From: an uncultured Roseburia sp.
GTDB lineage: Bacteria > Bacillota > Clostridia > Lachnospirales > Lachnospiraceae
Length of the DNA stretch: 63,990 nt
Assembly (NCBI GenBank): GCA_934309475.1
Contig: CAKRDK010000012.1
Coordinates: 1 to 63,990 of the forward strand
Direction of reading: 5' to 3'
A program made the position numbers and the translations under genes. The notes under the pieces were generated by a model, which ran no database searches, had not been told where the DNA came from, and worked only from the letters and a program-made list of their open reading frames with translations. This document shows, piece after piece, positions 25,385 to 33,569 of this stretch (position 1 is the stretch's first letter; each line of letters opens with the position of its first letter).

Positions 25385-26256
25385 TAACGATGATCTCCTA
25401 AATAGAAAAGTGCAAGCGTGCCGGGACCGGAATGTGCGCCGATGGTAGGGCCGACATAATCAATCATGAAGTTCTCAATGCCGAGGCGTTCCTGAATCAT
25501 GGAAGCTAACGTGTTGGCATCTTCAAGGCAGTCTCCATGGCTGATAAAAATAATGTCATTTTTATCTTTCCAGTCACCAATTTGCTGCTCCATGCAGTCC
25601 ACTAAGGCAGCGAGAGCCTTTTTCCGGCCGCGTGATTTGATGAGCGGAATCAGATGACCTTCATCATCGACGTGAAGAATCGGTTTGATACTTGCGATGG
25701 TTCCAAGGAAAGCGGCTGTCTTGCTGACACGTCCGCCACGGTATAAATGGAACAGGTCATCCACGGTAAAGTTGTGCACCAGATGAAGTTTGTGTTCTTC
25801 TAACCATGCGGCAACCGTATCAAGGTCTGCGCCGGAATCTTTGAGTTGGACGGCTTTATGAACCAAAAGACCCTCTCCTAAAGTGGCAGCGAGTGAATCG
25901 ATAAGGACGACTCTGTGTTCCGGGTATTTCTCGGCAACATCAGCCGCTGCGATGCGAGCACTGTTAAAAGTACCGCTCAGACCCGAAGAAAATACAATGT
26001 ATAAAATATCTTTGTCGGTCGTCTGAATCAGGTGTTCGAAAAATGTTGCAAGCTCTTCCGGGTTCGCCTGAGAAGTAGTAGGAAGGGAACCTGCACGCAT
26101 TTTATCGTAAAACTCTTTTTCAGGAAGAGAGTTCTCTTTCGTATAAGTAACGCCATCGATTGTGTATGGGAGCGAAATGACGGCAATTTTATGCTCCTTT
26201 AAATAGCTGTCCGGCAAATCTGCCGTACTGTCAGTCATAATAATATAGTCTCTCAT
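25384..26256 (-). CDS. DegV-family fatty-acid-binding protein
   Basis: The 290-residue protein shows the DegV pattern: TDSTADLP at the N-terminus, SLPYTI, TSQANPEE, SSGLSGTFNSA and the C-terminal GPTIGAHSGPGT. Family members bind fatty acids and act as FakB-type subunits for fatty-acid kinase. Nothing ties it functionally to pectin, but it sits between the LacI-like gene and pectinesterase in a tight operon. Confidence 0.92.
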   Translation of the reverse strand: MRDYIIMTDSTADLPDSYLKEHKIAVISLPYTIDGVTYTKENSLPEKEFYDKMRAGSLPTTSQANPEELATFFEHLIQTTDKDILYIVFSSGLSGTFNSARIAAADVAEKYPEHRVVLIDSLAATLGEGLLVHKAVQLKDSGADLDTVAAWLEEHKLHLVHNFTVDDLFHLYRGGRVSKTAAFLGTIASIKPILHVDDEGHLIPLIKSRGRKKALAALVDCMEQQIGDWKDKNDIIFISHGDCLEDANTLASMIQERLGIENFMIDYVGPTIGAHSGPGTLALFYLGDHR

Positions 26257-26262
26257 TATAAA

Positions 26263-27117
26263 TTACCTTTCTTGTGTAGTCTCTTCCGGCTCGAACCGGT
26301 TAAAGCGGCGTACGCGTAACGTACCTTTTAGAAGATATTCTTTTGCAGGCGCGGACGGATTCTCCCAGAGATAGCGGAGCTGCTGAACAGCAAGCTGCAC
26401 AATCTGATGTACCGGCTGGGTAATCACATCAATGCTTTTTGGAGCCAATAACTGGCTCTCATCATTGGAATAGCCGGTCAGATACAGTTTGTTTTCTTTA
26501 TCCTTGTTATAGATAACAAGATAATCCTGAAAATATTCGGTCAGGGTCTGCGTCGCAGTCAAAACAGCATCGCAGCCTTTCGCGGAGATACTGTCTACTA
26601 ATTCTTCCACAGAAAAATGCTGGTTATCTGTGTAGTAAATCCAATCCTCATGAAACTCAATGTCAGAGTTAGTCATGGCATCCCGGTAAGCATCCACAAT
26701 CTGTCTGGTCGTAGAATAATCCGGGTTGTCACAGATACAGGCAATCTTATTGTGACCGGAACGCTCCATGGAAATGACAGCCTGGTAAACAGCGGCGTAG
26801 TCGGAGGCTAAAATACAGCAACGGTCGCAGCCTTCCGGCTTCCGGTTGAAAAAAATAACAGGAATGTCAGATGGGACAACATCTGCAATCTGTTCATAAT
26901 CGGTCGCGGAGGATAATACTAAAATTCCATTGGTTATGGAATGAAAATAATCAAAAAGTTCACGTTCCTTTTCGACTCTATGCCCCGTAAGGGAGACAAT
27001 CGTGCGAAGTTCTTCTTTTGCCAGCGCGTCTGTAATCTGGGAAAAGAAGTTTGCAGAAAAATGATTGGTGATGTTAGGAAGGATAATTCCTATGGTTCTT
27101 TCTTTATCTGAAGACAT
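26263..27117 (-). CDS. LacI/periplasmic-binding-like sensor lacking a DNA-binding domain
   Basis: The 284-residue protein begins directly with the effector domain (RTIGIILPNITNHFSANFFSQ), which in LacI regulators follows about 60 residues of helix-turn-helix. The remainder matches LacI effector domains through GTLRVRRFNRF. GAGGTGG lies six bases before ATG 27117, and a promoter is visible 31 bases further up, so the missing HTH is not simply a wrong start. No signal peptide is present. It may bind a sugar ligand and act by protein contact, or be a decayed regulator. It heads the DegV-pectinesterase operon. Confidence 0.8.
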   Translation of the reverse strand: MSSDKERTIGIILPNITNHFSANFFSQITDALAKEELRTIVSLTGHRVEKERELFDYFHSITNGILVLSSATDYEQIADVVPSDIPVIFFNRKPEGCDRCCILASDYAAVYQAVISMERSGHNKIACICDNPDYSTTRQIVDAYRDAMTNSDIEFHEDWIYYTDNQHFSVEELVDSISAKGCDAVLTATQTLTEYFQDYLVIYNKDKENKLYLTGYSNDESQLLAPKSIDVITQPVHQIVQLAVQQLRYLWENPSAPAKEYLLKGTLRVRRFNRFEPEETTQER

Positions 27118-27147
27118 GTGCCCACCTCAATTCTAATTCTTTTCTTC

Positions 27148-27176
27148 ATTATAACGAATTTTAAATTAAATGGAAA
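27148..27176 (-). promoter_or_regulatory. Promoter of the LacI-like/DegV/pectinesterase operon
   Basis: Read leftward, TTTCCA (27176-27171) and TATAAT (27153-27148) are 17 bases apart, about 31 bases before the start codon. Confidence 0.6.
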
Positions 27177-27213
27177 GTAAAATCTAAAATATATATAAAA
27201 TCAAAAAAGGCAC

Positions 27214-27242
27214 TTTACATTTTGGAAAAAAGAACGTATGAT
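27214..27242 (+). promoter_or_regulatory. Promoter of the Tad-like operon
   Basis: TTTACA (27214-27219) and TATGAT (27237-27242) are separated by 17 bases; the first gene begins 61 bases downstream. Confidence 0.7.
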
Positions 27243-27302
27243 ACAGATAATCTTTTTATCGAAATGTCAGTTGCAGGATAGCCCGGAGAACGGGAGAAGA
27301 CA

Positions 27303-27962
27303 ATGAAGCAACCAAAAGTAATTGGCATATTTGGCTGGGAACAGACAGATCTTTGTATCTATCTTGCCAGCATCCTTGAGAATATGAGATATCATGTTCT
27401 CGTCATTGACAATTCCACCGACCAGAAGATGGATTGTTGTATTCCAAGACCAGAAGCAGAACTGAATATTGTAAATTATAAAGGTGTCGACTATCGCTTT
27501 TTGGTGCCCTACGAAGAATGGACGGCACAGGAGTATGATTTTGTCATCGTGGACATGGGCGGGAATCCGCGTGTGGAAGAACTTTCCGTGTGTGAAGAGA
27601 TTTTCCTTGTGACAGGATGCGATTATGTTTGTATCAGGAAATACAGGGAACTTATGCTGCAGATGAAAAAGCCGATGGCAGTTATTATTCGGAATTACCA
27701 GAGGGAGATGATGATGGAAAAGCAGATTGTAAAGCAGTTAGAGGAGGAGAACTGTTTTGTGATGGAGCATTATTTTCTGCCGTCTGACCCGTGGGATGAG
27801 AGCAGGCGTATTGCCATGCAGTATCAGGGGTACCGGGACTGCAGGGATTTGTCACGTGAATTTGAAAAGCTGCTGTTTCATCTGGGATGCATGCTGGCAC
27901 AGCAGGGTTACCGCGCCGTGCTTGCCGGGATAAGCAGGGCTAAAAAGGGGGAGTGCTATTGA
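27303..27962 (+). CDS. MinD/CpaE-like protein without a P-loop
   Basis: The 219-residue protein follows the MinD/ParA-fold pattern: a glycine-rich turn after beta-1 (IGIFGWEQTDLCIYLASILE), HVLVIDNS as the second strand, and DFVIVDMGGN in the Walker B position. The Lys-Gly-Gly-x-Gly-Lys signature is replaced by GWEQTDLC, so ATP binding is improbable. It opens an operon with CpaF- and TadB/C-like genes, so a TadZ/CpaE-like structural or localisation role at the pilus base is plausible. Its end overlaps the next gene. Confidence 0.7.
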   Translation: MKQPKVIGIFGWEQTDLCIYLASILENMRYHVLVIDNSTDQKMDCCIPRPEAELNIVNYKGVDYRFLVPYEEWTAQEYDFVIVDMGGNPRVEELSVCEEIFLVTGCDYVCIRKYRELMLQMKKPMAVIIRNYQREMMMEKQIVKQLEEENCFVMEHYFLPSDPWDESRRIAMQYQGYRDCRDLSREFEKLLFHLGCMLAQQGYRAVLAGISRAKKGECY

Positions 27963-28741
27963 AATGTTTCTTTTTCGGTCAGGAGCAGGGATGCGGGACA
28001 AGCTCGAATATGGCGGCGCTTGCCGTGCGGCTTTCGTTAAAATATCGGAAAAAGATAATTTTGTTAGAAGCCGGAAAGGGGCGAAATGCCATAGAGCCGT
28101 TGTTTTACGGCGGGATGGAGCACCGGAAGGTCAGGGAAAACTGTGCCTATTTTTTGCGGCAGGGCTATGACTATTTTTCACAATGTGATGCTTATAATGC
28201 AAAAGATTTAGAGCGCACCTTAAAAGAACTGGTGACGGGACATCTGTATCTTTTTCCGATGGGAGAACGGGAGTTACCGTTGTTACAGCCATGGAGTTAT
28301 CAGGACACCTTAAAAGATATGGTGGAGAAGTTAGAGGAGCTTGCGGATTATGTGTTTGTTGATTGTGGGACAACAGAATTGCGGGATATGAAGTTTTTGA
28401 GGGGAAAGGATGATTTGTGCATTGTCACATTCCGGCAAAGTGTGGAGTGTATGAATCGTTTTTTCCTAGAGCAGTACGATACGGCAAACCGTTGTTTTTA
28501 TCTGATGGGAAATTATCAGCCAGCCTCGGTTTATAACAGGCAGAATTTGTATCGGATGTATCGGATTCCGCCGGGATGCTGTGGGGTTGTGCCTTATAAT
28601 CCTCAATTTCAGTATGCCTGTCAGAGAGGAAAATTGAAACAGTATCTGACAGAGCATGGCGCGTTATGGCAGCAGGAGAGGGATAAGGAGTTCCGGCGGG
28701 AGATGGACTTTATTTCAGAAGCGGTATTAGGGGGAATGTAA
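27959..28741 (+). CDS. Second MinD/CpaE-like protein with degenerate Walker A
   Basis: The 260-residue protein has FFGQEQGCGTSSNMAALAVRLS at the expected Walker A site. The pattern KGG-x-GKS is changed to EQGCGTSS, losing both lysines but keeping the fold. ADYVFVDCGTTEL is the Walker B-like strand. I place the start at TTG 27959 (ATTGA overlap with the previous stop, GGGGGAG six bases upstream); GTG 27953 is the alternative. Two adjacent ATPase-like proteins, both lacking catalytic lysine, suggest a paired scaffold in this Tad-like system. Confidence 0.7.
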   Translation: MKCFFFGQEQGCGTSSNMAALAVRLSLKYRKKIILLEAGKGRNAIEPLFYGGMEHRKVRENCAYFLRQGYDYFSQCDAYNAKDLERTLKELVTGHLYLFPMGERELPLLQPWSYQDTLKDMVEKLEELADYVFVDCGTTELRDMKFLRGKDDLCIVTFRQSVECMNRFFLEQYDTANRCFYLMGNYQPASVYNRQNLYRMYRIPPGCCGVVPYNPQFQYACQRGKLKQYLTEHGALWQQERDKEFRREMDFISEAVLGGM

Positions 28742-28743
28742 GA

Positions 28744-30312
28744 ATGGGAAGTAAGCGGATTGCCTGTTTTTCTAAGGAAGAGGTGATAGAGCGTATCAAT
28801 GAGCATTTTCATCAGATTTTACGGGAGAATCTGTATGAGATGGATTTAAACAGGGAGGAAGTATCACGCCTGCTGGCACAAAAAGAAGAACTAAGAATGT
28901 ACTTAAAAAGAGCCGGAACGGGGGACAAAGTAGCAAAAGACAGGCTGATACTCCTGATTCAGGAAAGTTTGTTAAAGCTGTATGGCATGGATGAAGAGAA
29001 GATAGCATCGACCTACTTCTGGGTTCAGCAGGAAAAAGACAGCTCGATTCAGTTTGAGATTATGCTTTATCTTATGGAGAAGGAGGTGGGAATGCAGGCA
29101 TTTGAGGTATTGGTGCAGCGCTATCATCTGATTGAAAACAGCGGGCACAGACCGCCGGAAATATCGGCAGATGCAGTGAAAAGAGCCTATGAGAGGGAGA
29201 GGAGAAATCTTAGCTTTCCTGAAAAATTAGAAATTCTGGCGCGCAATATTTATGCTTTTTATAAGGGGCTTGGTGTGATTGATACACTGCGCGACATGGA
29301 ACTTGACGGAGTATCTGGAGGAGTGTCCGGCGAAGAAGGGAATCAGAAAAGTGTCTGGGTCTTTTACAAGGGAAGGAGTGTGCATTTATCTTTTTTGGAC
29401 TTTGAGACAGAGGCGGAGGTAGAGCGTGTTGCAAGGAACTGCTGTCGTTTCCGGCAGCCGGGGGAGCTGACGCGTACAAAGGGCTATCTGGTGCATGAGA
29501 TGGCAGACCATGCGAGAGTGGTTGTGGTACGGCCTGATTTTGCGGAACGCTGGATGTTTTTCATTCGTAAGCTGGATGTCACAAGGAAAAAGAGGATAGA
29601 TGAATTGTACCGGCAGCCGGGAGCAGAACATGTCATTCAGTTGCTGCGTTTTCTGGTAAAAGGATGTCAGGTATTTGGAATTACCGGGATGCAGGGTTGC
29701 GGGAAGACAACACTTTTAATGACACTTGTAGCAGATATTGCACCGGAGTATCCGATACGCGTGTTAGAGCAGGCATTTGAGTTACATTTGCGGGAAGCGT
29801 ATCCGGAGCATAATATCGCATCATTTCGGGAAACGATACAGGTAGATGGACAGGAAGGGCTTGAGGTGCAGAAAAAGACGGACGGTGCCGTTACGATAAT
29901 CGGGGAGATTGTGGCACCTAAAGTGGCAGCCTGGATGGTAGAGAGTGCACAGAGCGGTTCTCTTTTTACCCTGTTTACACATCATGCGCGCACCACAGAA
30001 GGGCTTTTGTATTCGCTCCGTAACAGTCTGATGCGGGAAGGTAATTTTCAGTCGGAGGAACTTGCCTTAGAACAGGTGATTCATGTGGTGGCGTTTGATG
30101 TCCATCTGCACATGGACCGGGAAGGAAACCGTTATATCGAACGAATCAGTGAGATTATTCCGGAGAAAAGTGGATATGTGGTAAACGAATTAATTCGTTA
30201 TGAAAATGGAGAATACCGGAAAGTGAATTCTTTGTCGGATAGAAGGAAAGCAGAGATGGCGAAATGGATGACGGTCAGTGAAAGGAAGGCGTTTTTTGAG
30301 TCAGATTTATAA
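28744..30312 (+). CDS. CpaF/TadA-like secretion ATPase, divergent
   Basis: The 522-residue protein has a long N-terminal helical region (about 1-160) and a RecA-like motor. Walker A is intact (GMQGCGKTTLL, about 315-325). The Asp-box strand reads RVLEQAFEL where CpaF normally has IED-AEL, and the Walker B/His region reads TIIGEIVAPKVAAWM...GSLFTLFTHHA, keeping GE but losing the usual GEVRG arginine. It should power pilin assembly in a Tad/type IVb pilus-like machine at the membrane. The divergence may alter kinetics. Confidence 0.82.
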   Translation: MGSKRIACFSKEEVIERINEHFHQILRENLYEMDLNREEVSRLLAQKEELRMYLKRAGTGDKVAKDRLILLIQESLLKLYGMDEEKIASTYFWVQQEKDSSIQFEIMLYLMEKEVGMQAFEVLVQRYHLIENSGHRPPEISADAVKRAYERERRNLSFPEKLEILARNIYAFYKGLGVIDTLRDMELDGVSGGVSGEEGNQKSVWVFYKGRSVHLSFLDFETEAEVERVARNCCRFRQPGELTRTKGYLVHEMADHARVVVVRPDFAERWMFFIRKLDVTRKKRIDELYRQPGAEHVIQLLRFLVKGCQVFGITGMQGCGKTTLLMTLVADIAPEYPIRVLEQAFELHLREAYPEHNIASFRETIQVDGQEGLEVQKKTDGAVTIIGEIVAPKVAAWMVESAQSGSLFTLFTHHARTTEGLLYSLRNSLMREGNFQSEELALEQVIHVVAFDVHLHMDREGNRYIERISEIIPEKSGYVVNELIRYENGEYRKVNSLSDRRKAEMAKWMTVSERKAFFESDL

Positions 30313-31915
30313 TATAATGCTTGCTGTTTGTTTTATGGTGCTGGTGTGGAACGTGTATCGTCAAAGAAAGTGGGAGAAGGATAAAGTACAAAAAGAGGAG
30401 GCACTTGTATATTATCTATCGGAACTTGGAAGCTGCTACCGCAAATACAAAAATGTGGAAGAAGCGGTGGAAGAAGCATCTGAGAGGTTGGAACGGGAGA
30501 ATAGGAAACATCGGAAAAAAGAAGTGCACATCGAACTTCCCTATGCAGGCTTGACGGAAAAGCTGTGCGGACTTGTCGCAGAAATCGGTGACCGGAAGCA
30601 GGATGGAACATCCCTTTTCCTAAAAAATTTATCCTATATCAGGGAAGAATTGAAAGAGGATATTCTGTTCTGCCAACAGAGGACATATCGCTTTTCGGGA
30701 CTTACAAAATTATGTATGGCTCCGTTTTTTTGCATTCCGCTTATTACAATTTGGGCGAAGGGTGTATTAGAGACGCGGGCGGTGTATTATGAAGGTCCTT
30801 TTTCAGTTATTACAACTACAATTTGCTTTGTAATTACAGTGATAAGCTATGAAATTGTAGCATGGCTTGAGATGCCGGATTTGATACATGGGTTCCATTA
30901 TAAGCTGGAGAAAAGGATACTAAAAATCGGCTGGGTATCGTCGCAGATAAACAAAAGAATTGAGAAGCACTATAGCCGTTATTTACAACAGAATGAAAGA
31001 CTAAAGATGGTACAGGGCTTTGGAAATGTAAGGGAATTTCAGGTGAAAAAAATCTGCCTGGCATGCATTGGTCTGTTATTTGGAAGTTTTGTCATTTTTA
31101 GTTTCCGGGTTGCAAAGGTACAGCAGATTCCAAAGCAGTTACAGTTTCCTGCCACCTATACGCTGTTAGAGGAAGAGCAGGTGGAGGCAGTAAATGAGAC
31201 GATGCACAGACAGTTTCAGGAACTTTGTGCCGGAACACTTTCGATGGAAGAAGCCTGGGAAGAGTGGGAGCAGCAGGATAGAGAAATTGGTGAAACTGCG
31301 TTTCTACAGGTGAAACATTGTTATGAGCAGTGGGAGAGAAAAGAGGGATACCTAGGGCAGGCAATCTTGCTTTTTCTGCTTATCGTGCTGGGCTATGAAA
31401 GCCCGGAGGTGATTTTGCGTTTGCGGGAGGAGCGTGTGAAAGAGGAACGCTTTGAGGAAGTGCGCAGAATGCAGACGGTGATTCTGGTTTTGGCGCAGGA
31501 TAGCACGGTCACGATAGAGCGGATGTTAGATGGGATGGAGCAGAGTGCCCGGCTTTTTCGGAAAGCACTAGAAAAGGCGGTGGATTCTTTTTCATACCGC
31601 AGAAAAGAAAGTATAGAGCGGCTCCAAAGAGAGACGGCATGCGCTGCGATGGAACAGCTTTGTGATACCATTTTATCCTGTGAGGAGATGGGACTTGAAG
31701 AGGTGTGCAGCGGGTTAGAGGAAGAAAGAATATATCTGCTTCGAGAGCAGATACAGAAAGCAACGGAGCATATGATGGAGCGGGCAGCGCTTGCACGGCT
31801 TTTGGCATATTTGCCGTTTCTTACCGTGCTGGTTTTGAAACTGGTACTGCCATTTGTGGTGGAAGGATTAAGCCAGCTTCAGCTTTACAGTAGTGGAATG
31901 TCAAATTATTTTTAA
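30296..31915 (+). CDS. TadB/TadC-like inner-membrane platform protein, apparently fused
   Basis: The protein is about 539 residues. After a short N-terminal membrane segment come a helical region, a hydrophobic pair near 140-200, another membrane segment near 255-275, and a final one near 505-525. The C-terminal region (EVRRMQTVILVLAQDSTVTIERML...) resembles the TadC GspF-like domain, and the middle looks like a degenerate first copy, so it may combine TadB and TadC. TTG 30296 is preferred because AAGGAAGG lies six bases upstream; GTG 30278 lacks a ribosome site. It overlaps the CpaF-like gene. Confidence 0.72.
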   Translation: MSQIYNIMLAVCFMVLVWNVYRQRKWEKDKVQKEEALVYYLSELGSCYRKYKNVEEAVEEASERLERENRKHRKKEVHIELPYAGLTEKLCGLVAEIGDRKQDGTSLFLKNLSYIREELKEDILFCQQRTYRFSGLTKLCMAPFFCIPLITIWAKGVLETRAVYYEGPFSVITTTICFVITVISYEIVAWLEMPDLIHGFHYKLEKRILKIGWVSSQINKRIEKHYSRYLQQNERLKMVQGFGNVREFQVKKICLACIGLLFGSFVIFSFRVAKVQQIPKQLQFPATYTLLEEEQVEAVNETMHRQFQELCAGTLSMEEAWEEWEQQDREIGETAFLQVKHCYEQWERKEGYLGQAILLFLLIVLGYESPEVILRLREERVKEERFEEVRRMQTVILVLAQDSTVTIERMLDGMEQSARLFRKALEKAVDSFSYRRKESIERLQRETACAAMEQLCDTILSCEEMGLEEVCSGLEEERIYLLREQIQKATEHMMERAALARLLAYLPFLTVLVLKLVLPFVVEGLSQLQLYSSGMSNYF

Positions 31916-31929
31916 ATGGAGGGGTTACG

Positions 31930-32379
31930 ATGGAAAATAGTTTAAAGGGGTTAATTTTAGCGGCAGGAATTATCATTACTTGTATTATTATCAGTCTTGG
32001 ATTTTATGTGGCAAGAGAAGCACGGGATACAGCGTCAAATGGAACAGGACAGATTAATAAACTGCAGGCGGAGTTTGCGGATACATCGAAAACAATGTAT
32101 GACGGAACGGAGGTTTCGGGGAGCGAGGTATTAAACGTAATCAGAAAATACAGTGAGGATGCATTTGGTATTCTGGTGCACACCAATAAGCAGAGCACCT
32201 ATTATCATTATCAGTTTAATACGACGTCAGGGGAACTTGAAAAAAGTGTGAATAACAGTTATAAAAATGCACAGGACATAAGCAATAAAAGTTATATCAA
32301 TCCAAACGGACGCTTTGAGGGCAGTGTGGTAAAAGATGCAAACGGCACGATTACCGGATTGATTTTTACGCAGGTGTAG
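31930..32379 (+). CDS. Pilin-like membrane-anchored protein
   Basis: The 149-residue protein has a short charged leader (MENSLKG) and a 20-residue hydrophobic helix (LILAAGIIITCIIISLGFY), then a polar, Ser/Thr/Asn-rich domain. This is the layout of a class III/Flp-like pilin or pseudopilin, but the usual Glu at +5 is absent. It lies directly after the platform gene, as major subunits often do. Family unidentified; role inferred from position. Confidence 0.65.
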   Translation: MENSLKGLILAAGIIITCIIISLGFYVAREARDTASNGTGQINKLQAEFADTSKTMYDGTEVSGSEVLNVIRKYSEDAFGILVHTNKQSTYYHYQFNTTSGELEKSVNNSYKNAQDISNKSYINPNGRFEGSVVKDANGTITGLIFTQV

Positions 32380-32380
32380 G

Positions 32381-32548
32381 ATGATGGAACAGGCAGTAAG
32401 AGGGATGGAATTAGCAGTAGCCATATTATTTTTTGCAGCAGCATTGTATGTGGGAAAGGGCATGCATGGTGAGGTAGAAAAAATGTATGATGCGCTTGAA
32501 CGTAATCTCAGACAGGAATGGTGTGTAGAGGAAAGAACCCATGGATGA
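32381..32548 (+). CDS. 55-residue single-pass membrane protein, possible minor pseudopilin
   Basis: The short frame starts one base after the previous stop (GTGTAGGATGATG) and ends in TGA at 32546-32548, overlapping the next start (ATG 32541). It encodes a leader with an RG pair, a hydrophobic helix (LAVAILFFAAALYVG) and a charged helical tail. Its size and layout suit a Flp-type pilin or TadE-like minor subunit. The tight fit between flanking cistrons makes a real gene likely. Confidence 0.65.
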   Translation: MMEQAVRGMELAVAILFFAAALYVGKGMHGEVEKMYDALERNLRQEWCVEERTHG

Positions 32549-33011
32549 TATTTTTGGAAGGATGATGTCGATACTTTTGGTGGCTGCGCTGTTTTTTGGC
32601 GTACCGTATGTTGCCATGCTGGAACGGATGAACGGGGCAGCGCAGATGTATCTTTTGGCAGAAGAAACAGCACTGATTGACAGTATCTGCAATACCGGAT
32701 TTTTAAATCTTGAGATGTACGAACAGTTCTTGTGGGACATCTCAAAAGTTCCCGGAAGGTATGAGGTAGAACTGTTGCAGGAGCGGAAAGAGCTGGTGTT
32801 AGAAGAGGATAAAGTGACATATGTCAGTCGTTATTATGACACGGAGGAGTTAGTCGAGGCGATGCGGTCAGGAGAAAACTATTATTTTGCGAGAAATGAC
32901 TACATACGGATTTGTATTATGCAAAAAGATGCAGGAATCCGGATACCGGGAATTACAGACCGGACGATGCAGGTTTTTTATGGGGGAACGGTAAAATATG
33001 AAGCTTTCTGA
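32541..33011 (+). CDS. Membrane-anchored protein of the Tad-like operon
   Basis: The 156-residue protein has a hydrophobic N-terminal helix (MMSILLVAALFFGVPYVAML) followed by a soluble acidic domain ending NRTMQ-like VFYGGTVKYEAF. The layout is that of TadE/pseudopilin-type minor subunits. GAGGAAAG precedes ATG 32541. It overlaps both neighbours by a few bases, indicating coupled translation. No specific family recognised. Confidence 0.65.
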   Translation: MDDIFGRMMSILLVAALFFGVPYVAMLERMNGAAQMYLLAEETALIDSICNTGFLNLEMYEQFLWDISKVPGRYEVELLQERKELVLEEDKVTYVSRYYDTEELVEAMRSGENYYFARNDYIRICIMQKDAGIRIPGITDRTMQVFYGGTVKYEAF

Positions 33012-33558
33012 CTGGGGAATTTTATTTGGAATGTTATTTTTATGCGTGTCTGTGCCACAGGAATTGAAGCAATATTATTTACAGCAGGCGCAATTTACCA
33101 CGGAAGAGTATAACCGCGTGATAGACAGGGCAGCATGGGATTGCCTGATGGATACCGTAGAGGAAGAGCGTGCGGATGGTTCTTTACGAATCAATGGAAA
33201 AATGGCGGAACAGCATTTTTACGAACAGTTGTATTTCGTATTCGATGCGACGAGTGAGAGGGAGAAGCAGGCATTAGCTTCCGGTGTGAAATTATTCCAG
33301 GTACTCAATGACAACGATGCACTCTCTATGGAAGAGACCGATAAAATCCGAAGTGAAATGGAACAGAGTGTAAAGGAACAATATGAGAGTGATGCGCAGT
33401 TATTTGCTTTTTATTTTCCCTATATTGGAGAGGAGAAATGGTATCAGAAATTGAAAAAACAGGGGGTTTACATATTCTATGATGTGCCGGAGAGAGAAGG
33501 AATGTATTATAACCGTTATCTGTTCAGCGGAAGTACCATAAAAAAGAGCAGTCCCTAG
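32998..33558 (+). CDS. Last gene of the Tad-like operon, membrane-anchored
   Basis: The 186-residue protein begins with one hydrophobic helix (WGILFGMLFLCVSVPQ) and continues as an alpha-rich soluble domain. It overlaps the previous gene by 14 bases. Its stop codon lies inside a hairpin shared with the convergent CNNM/CBS gene. Family unidentified; presumably a minor subunit or assembly factor of the same machine. No prepilin peptidase gene is found in the operon. Confidence 0.6.
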   Translation: MKLSDWGILFGMLFLCVSVPQELKQYYLQQAQFTTEEYNRVIDRAAWDCLMDTVEEERADGSLRINGKMAEQHFYEQLYFVFDATSEREKQALASGVKLFQVLNDNDALSMEETDKIRSEMEQSVKEQYESDAQLFAFYFPYIGEEKWYQKLKKQGVYIFYDVPEREGMYYNRYLFSGSTIKKSSP

Positions 33559-33569
33559 TGAGACTGCTC
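33540..33569 (-). terminator. Terminator embedded in two overlapping stop codons
   Basis: GAGCAGTC (33546-33553) pairs with GACTGCTC (33562-33569). On the minus strand the stem is followed by six T (plus-strand AAAAAA at 33540-33545), so it serves the CNNM/CBS gene. Both genes end within its loop (4-base overlap, 33555-33558). Confidence 0.8.
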
